The position numbers were made by a program, and so were the translations under genes. DNA of 64,000 nt from Candidatus Zhuqueibacterota bacterium. GTDB lineage: Bacteria > BS750m-G25. Positions 8,021 to 17,300 of the stretch are shown here, piece by piece. How positions within the stretch are numbered: the stretch's first letter is position 1; every line of letters begins with the position of its first letter. Location of the stretch: assembly GCA_016783505.1 (NCBI GenBank), contig JADHWK010000002.1:1-64000 (forward strand). Reading direction: 5' to 3'. Under the pieces are notes generated by a model that saw nothing but the letters and a program-made list of their open reading frames with translations, ran no database searches and was not told the origin of the DNA.

Positions 8021-9679
8021 CTACTCACTAAATAATTCTTCCCACTTGTAAGACGTCCACTGGCACAGGGGAGCTTCCCGAATCCTGTGAGCCAGATCCT
8101 CATAAGCCACATCAATAGTCATCTGATTAGGCTGAAAAATGATGCTGTGTTCGGTCCTGCGGCTGCCTGATGTCTGCAAAAGGTCAATCATCTCTTGCCT
8201 CCCGATGGTTCGACTGTAAGCAGCGAAACTGGTAAGTTTGTCTATCAAGTCGTGGTAGCGTCGTCCCCACTGGGCAGGCTGAGGTGAGGCGACCTGGTAC
8301 TTCAGAAAAGTATTGCAACAGACCAGGCAGTGCGGATCCGTGGGGGAAATTTCACCGGGATAGCGAATCACACTGCCGTAGTAATCATCCTCAAAAATCG
8401 CTGCAGGATAAGATTGACCCTGATAAGGGGAAACTACGTGAAGAATATTTCCCACACCCAAGGCGCCACCCGCTGGGGTGTTAAAAGAACGGATGATTTT
8501 TTCCGCTTCCACGATGGCATTCTCACCACTCACGGTCTCCAGAATCTCACGGACAATGAGGGACTTGGGCGTCAGGCCGGTTACGCCGGGGTCAGAGTCG
8601 GTATTGCCTTTGTGGGTAAAAACGCCGACACCAGACTCACTTATCCCGGAATAGGTGCCGATAAATCCGGGCCACATCACCGAAACCCACTTCTTTTTGT
8701 CAGGTGAAGAGGGTTCAATGGCAATGATCAACACTGAAAGCACGGTGGTTTTTCTGAGGTCAATTTCACCGTCCATGTCTCTGCCGAGGATCAGCCCACC
8801 TTTTAACTCATCATTCTGCGTCAAGGGCCCCCAGGCTGAGACGCTGGAACAGGACAGGGACAGCCATTCGCCATAGCAGTTGAGGGCCTTCAGGTCACTC
8901 TGCTTGACCTCCCTTCCTAGCGCCTCGATAATCATATCACAACCGGAGTCGCGCATCCCATGTAGCATCCCATCTAGTTCATCAATATCTGATGGCGAAA
9001 AGATAAAATTGGACTCAACGAAGGGAATGACCGTATTCTCATAATACGTAGCAGAGCGAGCACCAAACTCCACGCTAAAAAATTCGACCATATCCCTTAT
9101 CTGAGGACCCACGAGATACCCTTGGGCATATCCCTTTTCTCTGGGGGTGCCCCACAGATGCAGCATCTTCTTACCTTTGATGCTCTTAAGACAACCGTGC
9201 TCTATTCTCTTTTCTTCTTCGGGAAAAGGGGTGGGCTTCTTTAAAACTATGTTGATATTCTGCAGGTCATGTCCATTGGACATGGTCACGGGATCCAGTC
9301 CGCCACGGTCGGCGGAATACCAGCCTGTGGGTTCCGGGATATGGTAATCCACGACGCCGTTTCGATTCACATCCATCCAGATCCAGAGATAGTATGTGGA
9401 ATCGGCTATGTTGGATAACGTGTAGGGACCAAGCTCTTTTTGCTCAATTGTAGGGAAAGTAGTAAAGGGTTCCAATGCCCAAATATCAGGTAGTCTTTGA
9501 GCCTCCTTGGGCCAGGGGAAGGCTTTGACATAGATGGGGGCTCTTTCCGAACCCTGGTAGGATATCGTCCCTGAGATGGAACCCGCTTTGGTTGCTTTTT
9601 TTTGACATGATGAGTAAAAAACCACAGAGACTACTAAGGTTGCGGTTACAAAAAACAACTTCCCGACAGTCCTTTTCAT
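8021..9679 (-). CDS. Exported C45-type Ntn hydrolase with N-terminal regulatory-like domain (copy 1)
   Basis: 552 residues. A signal segment ends at FYSSCQKK, where Cys25 could be a lipoprotein anchor. Residues about 34-145 form a beta-sandwich-like domain (GSISGTISYQGS ... WIWMDVNRNGVVDY). The catalytic part resembles the peptidase C45 / acyl-transferase / phospholipase-B-like Ntn family: Cys277 in SCSSVSAWG is the likely nucleophile, followed by GGLILGRDMDGEIDLRKTT and, later, TEHSIIF. Such enzymes cleave amide or ester bonds after self-processing; the substrate is unknown. It is the last of three tandem paralogues. The start has a GGGGTGGG ribosome site. Confidence 0.75.
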   Translation of the reverse strand: MKRTVGKLFFVTATLVVSVVFYSSCQKKATKAGSISGTISYQGSERAPIYVKAFPWPKEAQRLPDIWALEPFTTFPTIEQKELGPYTLSNIADSTYYLWIWMDVNRNGVVDYHIPEPTGWYSADRGGLDPVTMSNGHDLQNINIVLKKPTPFPEEEKRIEHGCLKSIKGKKMLHLWGTPREKGYAQGYLVGPQIRDMVEFFSVEFGARSATYYENTVIPFVESNFIFSPSDIDELDGMLHGMRDSGCDMIIEALGREVKQSDLKALNCYGEWLSLSCSSVSAWGPLTQNDELKGGLILGRDMDGEIDLRKTTVLSVLIIAIEPSSPDKKKWVSVMWPGFIGTYSGISESGVGVFTHKGNTDSDPGVTGLTPKSLIVREILETVSGENAIVEAEKIIRSFNTPAGGALGVGNILHVVSPYQGQSYPAAIFEDDYYGSVIRYPGEISPTDPHCLVCCNTFLKYQVASPQPAQWGRRYHDLIDKLTSFAAYSRTIGRQEMIDLLQTSGSRRTEHSIIFQPNQMTIDVAYEDLAHRIREAPLCQWTSYKWEELFSE

Positions 9680-9714
9680 TTTCCCACCCCTAACTGATTG
9701 GTCATCAGTCTACT

Positions 9715-11367
9715 TTATTCAAACAATTCCTCCCACCGGTAGCTCGTCCATTCACACAAAGCCGCCTCGCGAATGTCGTATACCAGGTTTTCGTAAGCCA
9801 GATCAATAGTCATCTGATTCGGTCGGAAAATAATACTGTGTTCGGTGGTTCGGTTGCCGGAGACTTGAATAAGTTCGATAATCTCTGGAGTCCCAATACT
9901 TTTGCCATAAACCTTAAACGCAACCAACCGATCGGCCAGGTCCGCATACCTACGGCAGAATCGCACCGCATGGTTTGGAGAAACCCTATATTTCAGGTAA
10001 GTATTGGTACAGACAAGGTTGTAGGAGCAGGTAGGGCGCGCCTCATCCGGATAGCGCATGACACCGCCCTCCATATCTACTTCATAGATGGCGGCCGGGA
10101 CCTTCTGTCCAACGTATGGCGAAACAATGAACAAAATCTCCCCGCTGTTAAATGGCCCCCCTTTGGGTCCACGAAATGTCATCATGGCCTTCTCGGCCTC
10201 ACTAACGGTGTTTTTAGCACCTACTGTCTCCAGCACATCCCGCATAATTAGGGTGCCTGGCCGATAACCCGCGATCGCAGGATCCGATTTGCCGTTGCCG
10301 CTATGATCAAAAATCCCTACACCTTCCTCGTTCATCCCGGAGTAGGTACCTATAAAACCCGGCCACATAACTGAAACCCATTTTTTCTTCTTGGGTGAAG
10401 CTGGTTCAACGGCAAATATCAACACGGAAATGATGGTAGTTTTTCTCAAATCGATCTCGCCGTCCATATCTCGACCAATAATCAGTCCGTCTTTGAGCTC
10501 GTCATTTTCGGTGGCTTTTCCCCAGGCAGAGACACTGGAACATGATAAATCCTCCCCCCACCATTCTCCATAGGCATTAAGGGCATAAAGGTCACCCCGA
10601 ATCACTTCCCGACCCAATGCATCAATAAACATATTGGAACCGGAATCGCGCATCCCCTTTAGCATGGCATCCAGCTCTTCATTATCTTCTTCAGTAAAGA
10701 CGGACCTAGATTCGACAAAGGGAATGACGCTTTTTTCATAATAGGAAGCTGAACGAGCGACAAACTCCACATTGAAGAATTCGATCATGTCCCGAATTTG
10801 AGGGCCAACTAAAAATCCTTGGGCATAACCCCTCTCGGCTGGTTTTCCCCAGAGATGCAGCACCTTTTTATCCTTGATAGTCCTCAGGCTGCCGTGTTCG
10901 ATTCTTTTATCCTCTGTGGGAAAGGGTGTGGGACGTTTTAGGATGATGTTTATATTTTGTACTTGACTATCTTCGTTTATAGTAACCTCATCCAGCGAGC
11001 CGTTGTCAGCTGTATACCAACCCGTAGGTTCGGGAATATCATAATCTACTTCTCCGTTGCCGTTTATATCCATCCAGGCCCAAAGGGTGTAATTGGAGTC
11101 GGGTAAATCGGAAATGGTATACGGGCCTAGGCTGTGGGTGCGTACAGATGAGAAAGTGATAAGAGGCTCGTGCTCCCAGATGTAGCGATGTCTACGCAAA
11201 CCTTTAGGTACCGGATAGGCTCTCACATAAATGGCACCTCTTTGGCGACCTTTGTAGGTTACTTTGCCTGCAATGGAGCCAGCTAAGCTTGAGTTTACCC
11301 CGGTAACCGCTAGGGTGAATACCAGCAAAATTGCGGTAAATGTCAAATATCGCAAAAGGGTTCTCAT
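9715..11367 (-). CDS. Exported C45-type Ntn hydrolase with N-terminal regulatory-like domain (copy 2)
   Basis: About 550 residues from the ATG at 11367, which has AGGAG eight bases upstream and begins a signal peptide ending around NSSLAGS; a longer frame to 11391 adds eight residues. The layout is the same as the neighbouring paralogues: beta-sandwich domain (GKVTYKGRQRGAIYVRAYP ... WAWMDINGNGEVDY), then the Ntn domain with nucleophile Cys in LSCSSVSAWG, GLIIGRDMDGEIDLRKTT and TEHSIIFRPNQMTIDLAYE. It is clearly closest to copy 1. It lacks the lipobox cysteine of copy 1, so it is probably periplasmic or secreted. Confidence 0.75.
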   Translation of the reverse strand: MRTLLRYLTFTAILLVFTLAVTGVNSSLAGSIAGKVTYKGRQRGAIYVRAYPVPKGLRRHRYIWEHEPLITFSSVRTHSLGPYTISDLPDSNYTLWAWMDINGNGEVDYDIPEPTGWYTADNGSLDEVTINEDSQVQNINIILKRPTPFPTEDKRIEHGSLRTIKDKKVLHLWGKPAERGYAQGFLVGPQIRDMIEFFNVEFVARSASYYEKSVIPFVESRSVFTEEDNEELDAMLKGMRDSGSNMFIDALGREVIRGDLYALNAYGEWWGEDLSCSSVSAWGKATENDELKDGLIIGRDMDGEIDLRKTTIISVLIFAVEPASPKKKKWVSVMWPGFIGTYSGMNEEGVGIFDHSGNGKSDPAIAGYRPGTLIMRDVLETVGAKNTVSEAEKAMMTFRGPKGGPFNSGEILFIVSPYVGQKVPAAIYEVDMEGGVMRYPDEARPTCSYNLVCTNTYLKYRVSPNHAVRFCRRYADLADRLVAFKVYGKSIGTPEIIELIQVSGNRTTEHSIIFRPNQMTIDLAYENLVYDIREAALCEWTSYRWEELFE

Positions 11368-11438
11368 CTCCTTATCTCCTGAAATATTCATAAAGATTAA
11401 ACCGCAAATAGACCAACAGAATAAATGGCTCTGACAAA

Positions 11439-13133
11439 TTACTTCCCCTTGCCGAATATCTCATCAAAATGAAACGTTGTCCATTTAAGAAACGGGGCAT
11501 CCCATTTGTCAAACTTCAGATCATCATTAGCCACATCGAACGTCATTTCATTGGGACGGAAAATAATGCTGTGTTCGGTGGTGCCATGGGCCACGCTTTG
11601 CAACAAATTGATCACCTCTTTAGTGCCAACAGGTTTATTCGTGCGAGCCCAGGCTTCGGCCTTGTTAATGGCAACGGTGACTCGCCATTGTGTGGAATAA
11701 TATGGTATCTGGCCAAATACTTTACCCAGTTTATCGGGCGAAACACCAAATTTAAAAAAGTGATTGGAGCCGACAATATTAAACGGACTGCTGGTCGGTG
11801 GTTCATCTGGATAGCGTACCTTACCACCAAACCGGTTGCCTTCATAAACCACAGCCGGATATTCTTGCCCCCTATAAGGAGCAGCGATAAACATAACGGT
11901 CGGTGCACCACAGGATCCACCGCCGCTGGATCGGTAGTGATCGATCACCTTCACCGCATCCTCTACCATGTTCTCCGGTCCTACTTCTTCCAGAATGGCT
12001 CGCATAATGAAGGTAACCGGTGTGTGATTCACGGTGATGGGCCCCGGTTTCTTACTGCCATAATTCAGCATGCAGTAAACACCGTCTTCATTAATGCCGG
12101 AATAGGTACCGATAAAGCCAGGCCATTTGAACGAAATCCATTTCTTTTTGCCCATAGGTTCAAAGGCAAAGATCAAAAAATCAATGACCGTAGTTTTTCG
12201 GATGTCACATTCACCGTCCATATTTCTTCCGGTAATGAGACCGCCCTCAAGTTCGCTATTTTCGGTCGCTTTTCCCCAGAAGGCACACTGAGTACAGGCC
12301 AGGCGGGACATCCAGAATTCTCCATAGGCATTGATCGCCAGCAAATCTATCCAGTCAATCTCTCTACTCAAGGGTTCGATGTACAAATCCGTACCACTAT
12401 CACGCATACCCTGAATCATGGCATCCAGTTCAGCCCTCAGATCCTTGGTTAACGTGATACGGGATTTAAGCACAGGAATAATTTTTTCTTTGTATTTGGT
12501 GGCTGAACCTACTTCATCTTCCAAGGTGAAAAATTCAAAGAAGTCCATTATTTGAGGGGCGATCAAATAGCCATGGGCATAACCCATCTCCACCGGCGTA
12601 CCCCAGAGGTGAAGCACCGGATACCCTCTTATCCTTTTGAGTGCCCCGTGTTCCGTTTTTAATTCTCTGTCAGGAAAAGGTCTTACCTCCCGCAGAATAA
12701 TGTTCGCTACTTGGGTATTTTCTTCCTGGGTTAGCGTTATCGGTTCCATTCTACCGTAATCCGAGCTATACCACCCGATGGGTTCCGGGGGATCAAAATT
12801 GACATGTTCGTTGTCATCCACATCCATCCAACCGTAGATGGCATATTGGGCATCGGGGAGGTCAGTTATGGTAAAATCTCCGGGATTGGTGAGTTTAATA
12901 AGCTTGAAATAGTCGTGCATCCAAATATCAGGCCTTTGGAATTTCGCTTCTGTACCGGGTGCGGGCAATTGGGATTGAAAAACACGGAGATAGACGGCAC
13001 CCTTTTTTGCCCCTTTATAAATAACCTTGCCGGAAATGGTACCTGCATGAAGAGAGGATAGGAGGATAAAAGTGGAAAGCACTATCAAAAACATCGAATG
13101 GATAAACATGAATTTAGTTGAAAGTTTCCGCAC
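11439..13133 (-). CDS. Exported C45-type Ntn hydrolase with N-terminal regulatory-like domain (copy 3)
   Basis: 564 residues from a GTG at 13133 with AAGGAG upstream. The signal peptide ends near SSLHAG. It is the most diverged paralogue: the sandwich domain (GKVIYKGAKKGAVYLRVF ... GWMDVDDNEHVNFD) is followed by the Ntn core with CTQCAFWG (the first Cys is the likely nucleophile), GGLITGRNMDGECDIRKTT and TEHSIIFRPNEMTFDV. As first gene of the tandem set it probably carries the promoter; the gaps of 71 and 35 bp suggest cotranscription. The exported glutamate-racemase-like gene lies just upstream. Confidence 0.75.
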   Translation of the reverse strand: MRKLSTKFMFIHSMFLIVLSTFILLSSLHAGTISGKVIYKGAKKGAVYLRVFQSQLPAPGTEAKFQRPDIWMHDYFKLIKLTNPGDFTITDLPDAQYAIYGWMDVDDNEHVNFDPPEPIGWYSSDYGRMEPITLTQEENTQVANIILREVRPFPDRELKTEHGALKRIRGYPVLHLWGTPVEMGYAHGYLIAPQIMDFFEFFTLEDEVGSATKYKEKIIPVLKSRITLTKDLRAELDAMIQGMRDSGTDLYIEPLSREIDWIDLLAINAYGEFWMSRLACTQCAFWGKATENSELEGGLITGRNMDGECDIRKTTVIDFLIFAFEPMGKKKWISFKWPGFIGTYSGINEDGVYCMLNYGSKKPGPITVNHTPVTFIMRAILEEVGPENMVEDAVKVIDHYRSSGGGSCGAPTVMFIAAPYRGQEYPAVVYEGNRFGGKVRYPDEPPTSSPFNIVGSNHFFKFGVSPDKLGKVFGQIPYYSTQWRVTVAINKAEAWARTNKPVGTKEVINLLQSVAHGTTEHSIIFRPNEMTFDVANDDLKFDKWDAPFLKWTTFHFDEIFGKGK

Positions 13134-13263
13134 GTTTAACTCCTTACTATTTTAATTCTAACTATAAACAAATGGTTTAAGAGGTTCAAACCCCTTTGAG
13201 ATCCCCATACTGTCGAATTTATCTGACTATTTCTCTGGGATTATAAGCCAACACCCGGAAGCC

Positions 13264-14793
13264 TTAAATTCTTTCATTTTCTTGCAAAAAGACTGTCTTT
13301 GAATTGTTATAATTAAAATTCCTGATTAATTCAAAGACCGAAGGAACCTTTTCCGATAACCTTTGAATAACCTCTATGGATATAGATTTTTTACTAAAGG
13401 GTACTCTTTTGACGTACTCCTGCATGAAACCCTCATTCCTGCCATATTTATATTCATATGTAAAGTCTCCTGATGAATCCACCTGAATATGGCTGTTCAA
13501 TTTATTTGGCACACTCACATAAAATTCACTTTTGTAAAAATTTTCGTCATTAAATAAATCAATTTCCACCAGATATTCATAAAGCTCCTTTGTTGTATTA
13601 ACTGCCGGATCAACTAATTCAATATGTCTGGCCATGAAAGGCCGGTATAAGTATTCACCATTTTCACGATAATTATAGAGTTCCTCAAGCTTCTTTTGAA
13701 AAGTTTCTCTATAAAAGGGATAATGGGTACATCCTAAGATGATGACTTTCAAGGGTTTTGCCCTGTGTGTTTTTCGTATTTCTTCCAGGAGGGAAACCAG
13801 GTGATAGGAGATGTAATTTTTGACGGAATTAATCTGTAGATCCTCTGGGTTCCCGACGTCACCCTTAAAAAGCATTTTATTTTTTTTCCATTCAAAACCG
13901 TACCTCTGCAATATTGACTGGTCTATCCTGGCATCGGGATTTTTTTCTAATGGTCCTCTATATTCCCTTCTCGGTAGGGTGGCATCAGGGGCAATATATT
14001 CATGAGAGCCGTCAATGGCCCCGGCCAGGCCGACCCCGGCCTGCTGAAAAACTGCAATGTCACCGGTGTAATTCATGGTAACCCTCTGGGCATTTAGCGA
14101 TTTCACATATCCTAAAGAGGCAACCGTGCCCGCCGTGGCCATGATGCCGATGCTCCCGTCCTCATCCTTCTGGAAGAGTGATAACGCTGCCCTAACCCCG
14201 GCGCCGATAACACCTATCACTTTAATCTCAATGCCCGCCTTGTCCATAAATTTCTCAATATCCGCTTTTCCATAGGCTGTTGCGGTGTTGCAGGCAATGA
14301 CAATGGCCTTTACCGGCACCTTATAAGTTTTGTACACCCTTGCATCCCCGGAGGGATAATATTTGTTACCCAGTAAAAACTGTATGTCCTTGATCACATG
14401 TTCCTTTAACAGGTTAGTTTTGTTTTCCCGGGGATAATTGCCGTAAGGCATGTTGGCCTGATCGCCAAGATAGATAAAATATTCTTCTTGGAAATCCCTG
14501 AGGCCGTCACCGCCTTTTTTAAAGGAATGACTTTTATTATCATATTGATCGAGGTTGATAATGGCATCCAGAACCGTGAGGCCGCCGGTTCCCGAATCGA
14601 ACACCCCGATGGGCAACCTTTCATTAAGCTCTGGATAATTCTCGGTATCCAGATAAAAAAAACTCTCCTTCTCATTTAATATGGCGTCAACGATATTGGT
14701 TTCTTTAATATGCGAATTTGTCTGACATTGGATAAAAGGGATGATGGCAAGAAGGGTGATCACCCAGCAGCTTGATTTTTTCAATACGACCAT
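13264..14793 (-). CDS. Exported lipoprotein with glutamate/aspartate racemase domain (MurI-like)
   Basis: 509 residues from the ATG at 14793, chosen for its AAGGAAGG site. The first 25 residues are a lipoprotein-type signal (LLAIIPFIQCQTN). The body is a MurI-like racemase: IGVFDSGTGGLTVLDAI, then ACNTATAYG and GCTHYPFY, which carry the two catalytic cysteines. It is almost twice the length of MurI (about 265 aa), with insertions before ACNT (FIYLGDQANMPYGNYP is still typical) and a C-terminal extension of about 100 residues. Cytoplasmic MurI makes D-glutamate for the wall; an exported form is unusual and more likely catabolic. It precedes three exported C45 hydrolases. Confidence 0.75.
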   Translation of the reverse strand: MVVLKKSSCWVITLLAIIPFIQCQTNSHIKETNIVDAILNEKESFFYLDTENYPELNERLPIGVFDSGTGGLTVLDAIINLDQYDNKSHSFKKGGDGLRDFQEEYFIYLGDQANMPYGNYPRENKTNLLKEHVIKDIQFLLGNKYYPSGDARVYKTYKVPVKAIVIACNTATAYGKADIEKFMDKAGIEIKVIGVIGAGVRAALSLFQKDEDGSIGIMATAGTVASLGYVKSLNAQRVTMNYTGDIAVFQQAGVGLAGAIDGSHEYIAPDATLPRREYRGPLEKNPDARIDQSILQRYGFEWKKNKMLFKGDVGNPEDLQINSVKNYISYHLVSLLEEIRKTHRAKPLKVIILGCTHYPFYRETFQKKLEELYNYRENGEYLYRPFMARHIELVDPAVNTTKELYEYLVEIDLFNDENFYKSEFYVSVPNKLNSHIQVDSSGDFTYEYKYGRNEGFMQEYVKRVPFSKKSISIEVIQRLSEKVPSVFELIRNFNYNNSKTVFLQENERI

Positions 14794-14818
14794 AATATTA
14801 CCTTCCTTAAGAATTGCT

Positions 14819-14985
14819 TTATAATTCAAAGAACGTCCGATCTGTCAGTGACCCGTCTTGGAATCAGCCAGGAAATAATCTGCCATTTCTCGGGAGAATG
14901 GATATATTTATCATGCTGAAGCGTAGTGGAAGTCCCGACCCATCGGGAACTTTGGTCTTCAAAAGGTGTCCTCTGATAATGGTGA
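14819..14985. repeat. Composite intergenic repeat, copy B
   Basis: Shares AATTCAAAGAACG, CTGTCAGTGACCCGTCTTGG and GCCATTTCTCGGG with the elements at 7501 and 18123. It continues with CTGAAGCGTAGTGGAAGTCC and a hairpin TCCCGACCCATCGGGA at about 14933-14948. No gene lies in 14830-15017. Confidence 0.55.
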
Positions 14986-15017
14986 AGGATACACCTTTTA
15001 AAGACGATATTAAAATT

Positions 15018-15725
15018 TTATTTCAATTTTAACTTCCAAAGATAATGATAAAAAGGGGAAACGAGACCAAAGCCAAACATTAAATCGCCAACCAACTCCC
15101 TGCTGAAAAGACAGTTATCAATCTTTCTATTACAAACCAAATAGAGATTTCTTCTTTGATACCAATTTTGGATTTCTTCAGGTTTATTGTCATCTAGTAT
15201 CCTTCTATATTTCTCCCCTTCTACTACAAAAACCCGTTGTTTCGAATAGAACGAAATTGCCTTTAGAAATTCTTTTGGTTTCTTGTCAATCATCTCTCGG
15301 AATCTATCCATGGTATCTTTTGAAGCACTGTAAAATCCCATCCCATAGCGGTATGAATCTGGGGAAATTTCAAAGAAATAAGCTGGAGCATCCTTCCAGT
15401 CTTTATTTGGCCTTTTAAAAGTTATCCACATTGTAGTTTTGTAAAGGGATTTTTGTTTAGAAAATCTTGTATCACGATAAATCCTAGATATTGTCTTATT
15501 CACCGCAGGACTTATCTCAAAATACGGGTCAATGGTCAGCATAAATTCACCTATATCCACAACTAAATTTCGTAAGGGTTCCAATAAATATTTTTGATAA
15601 TTCTGCCTGTGTGATTCAAACCAAACCTTGTTGTTATTTACTTTCAGGTTCTTTAAGAAATCCGATGTCTTTGGTGAGAAGCCATAGAACATGCATGCTT
15701 TTTTATTGTCCATCTTTATATCCAT
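15018..15725 (-). CDS. DUF2461 domain-containing protein
   Basis: About 235 residues. The N-terminal FLKNLKVNNNKVWFESHR motif, ISRIYRDTRFSKQKSLYKT, and FFEISPDSYRYGMGFY are hallmarks of the DUF2461 family (also known as a TIGR conserved hypothetical), a soluble protein of unknown function. The start is unclear: TTG at 15743 and ATGs at 15725 and 15713 are in frame, and none has a strong ribosome site. It is first in a run of small minus-strand genes separated by short gaps. Confidence 0.85.
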   Translation of the reverse strand: MDIKMDNKKACMFYGFSPKTSDFLKNLKVNNNKVWFESHRQNYQKYLLEPLRNLVVDIGEFMLTIDPYFEISPAVNKTISRIYRDTRFSKQKSLYKTTMWITFKRPNKDWKDAPAYFFEISPDSYRYGMGFYSASKDTMDRFREMIDKKPKEFLKAISFYSKQRVFVVEGEKYRRILDDNKPEEIQNWYQRRNLYLVCNRKIDNCLFSRELVGDLMFGFGLVSPFYHYLWKLKLK

Positions 15726-15804
15726 ATGTGATGAATTGATCAAAAATTAGATTCTGTCAGGTTTTAAAGATTATCCTTCCTGCTCGCTTTTCTCTCCTTT
15801 TGAG

Positions 15805-16419
15805 TCATTCTCTTACAGGCACAACATCTAAGCTTCTCCAAAGATACCAGGTAGCCACTGAACAATAAGGTTCCCATTTCTTAGCAAGCATCCTTAACTT
15901 GCTTTCGGAACGGAAATTTTCTATACCATAATGCCGCTGAACCGCTTTCTGGAACCCGAGATCATCAACAGGTAATACATTGGGTCTGCCCAGAGAAAAG
16001 ATCAAAAACATCTCTGCAGTCCAGCGACCAATACCTTTCACTTTTGTCAGATGCTCGATAATCTCTTCATCTGACATATCGGGAAATTTGGATGGTGTAA
16101 CAATACCATCTAGAAATTTATGTGAAAGGTCCTTTAAATATCGCGCCTTCTGGTTTGATATACCAACCTCCCGTAATTTTCCATCCGGTGTACTGAGTAC
16201 GTCTTTCGGGTCTGGAAAAGAGTAATTTGGGTAAATAGCCGTAAAGCGCTTCGCGATAGTACCAGCGGCCTTTATAGATAGCTGCTGATAGATTATTGAC
16301 TCTGTTAGTGCCTTAAAGGCATCCTGTTCGAGTTCGAGCGTACATGTCCCCACCCTATTGATGACTTCACGAAGTATCGGGTCCTTTGTTTTTAATACCG
16401 CTACTGCTTTTTCAAACAA
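15805..16419 (-). CDS. DNA-3-methyladenine glycosylase II-like (HhH-GPD, AlkA-type)
   Basis: 204 residues. The helix-hairpin-helix and GPD motif is visible as LTKVKGIGRWTAEMFLIFS, with the catalytic Asp in LPVDDLGFQKAV. SIIYQQLSIKAAGTIAKRF is typical of AlkA-like base-excision glycosylases, which remove alkylated purines. The start is a TTG at 16419, directly after the TAA of the tfoX-like gene, with GGAGG seven bases upstream; no ATG is suitably placed. The two genes are thus translationally coupled. Confidence 0.88.
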   Translation of the reverse strand: MFEKAVAVLKTKDPILREVINRVGTCTLELEQDAFKALTESIIYQQLSIKAAGTIAKRFTAIYPNYSFPDPKDVLSTPDGKLREVGISNQKARYLKDLSHKFLDGIVTPSKFPDMSDEEIIEHLTKVKGIGRWTAEMFLIFSLGRPNVLPVDDLGFQKAVQRHYGIENFRSESKLRMLAKKWEPYCSVATWYLWRSLDVVPVRE

Positions 16420-16773
16420 TTATTTGCCTCCTTTTTTCTTGCCAACGGGTAACTTCCGTCTCGCTACCGCTAATGCCTTTTTTGCCCACAGCGGCAGTGA
16501 TTGGTGATTTTCCAATACCTCAACTGGGACTTCGTAGTACTGCATCGCATAGGACATATCACCATAGGGCTTAAATGGTCCCATACCAGCCGCTTCGTAA
16601 TCTGGCCGATTTGAGTCATCAACCTTGAAATACAAAGTATCGTTAGCAATCAATCCAAAGAACAATCCATCAAAATAGAGTCCAACTCCACCGAACATGC
16701 TTTTTGCGGTGACTTGCCCCATACATCCAAGTTGTTCCAGTACGTAGTCCCGAAAACTTTCACTGACTGACAT
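16420..16773 (-). CDS. TfoX/Sxy family N-terminal-domain protein
   Basis: 117 residues from the ATG at 16773 (AAGGA nine bases upstream; an in-frame TTG at 16782 sits too close to that site). The sequence contains VTAKSMFGGVGLYFDGLFFGLI and TLYFKVDDSNRPDYEAAGM, characteristic of TfoX N-terminal domains, followed by a basic KKKGGK tail. In proteobacteria TfoX controls competence, but stand-alone N-domain proteins are widespread and not characterised. It is followed immediately by the AlkA-like glycosylase gene. Confidence 0.88.
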   Translation of the reverse strand: MSVSESFRDYVLEQLGCMGQVTAKSMFGGVGLYFDGLFFGLIANDTLYFKVDDSNRPDYEAAGMGPFKPYGDMSYAMQYYEVPVEVLENHQSLPLWAKKALAVARRKLPVGKKKGGK

Positions 16774-16785
16774 TGCGTTCAATCC

Positions 16786-17136
16786 TTATTGTGTGGTTAC
16801 TGACACTGAACGATAACGGTCTCGGTCGGAAAAATAATCAACTGCTCGGAAACCAGGGTAGATTCGCGCACAATGGACAGTTCCAGCCGGAATGAAATAG
16901 GTATCACCACGGCTGTACGTCCGAGTTTGCTCCCCAATTGTCAGTTCAATCTTTCCATCAATCACCACGCCCCACTGGTCTCCATGTGAGTGTTCAGGTA
17001 CGGGCGCCTCAATGTCCGATTCGATAAATAAAATTTGTCCTGATTCACTTTCAAGAAGCAAGCCACGAGTACCTACGAAGGGTAAATCGGCTTCAGAAAG
17101 ATTTTGCACAAAGGCTGGAAACTCGGATGAACTCAT
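16786..17136 (-). CDS. Cupin domain protein
   Basis: 116 residues. A single cupin barrel: motif 1 is PEHSHGDQWGVVIDGKIEL and motif 2 is RGDTYFIPAGTVHCA, giving His/Glu-type metal ligands (His in EHSHG, His in TVHC). AAGGAG precedes the ATG. Small cupins of this kind are often sensors or isomerases; no substrate can be inferred. It lies 12 bp upstream of the TfoX-like gene in the same run. Confidence 0.82.
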   Translation of the reverse strand: MSSSEFPAFVQNLSEADLPFVGTRGLLLESESGQILFIESDIEAPVPEHSHGDQWGVVIDGKIELTIGEQTRTYSRGDTYFIPAGTVHCARIYPGFRAVDYFSDRDRYRSVSVTTQ

Positions 17137-17300
17137 GATTTCTCTCCTTATACCTTATCTATTCTAGAATCTCCCATAGGCTTTGCATCCTTCATCTTTT
17201 ATTCTATTTTCCAAGCCAACTGCATATAAAGTTTTTATATGACGTTGTCCATATATTATATTTTCCTAATTTTATTCATGAGCTATTCTTTGCTAACCTT

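Noticed and set aside
11469-12452. Long open frame (327 codons) on the plus strand
   Set aside because: It lies antisense to the third C45-type hydrolase, has no recognisable motif and a composition expected of a shadow frame.
13165-13215. tRNA-like GGTTCAAACCCC motif
   Set aside because: No acceptor stem, anticodon arm or full cloverleaf could be found around it; I found no tRNA or rRNA gene in the window.
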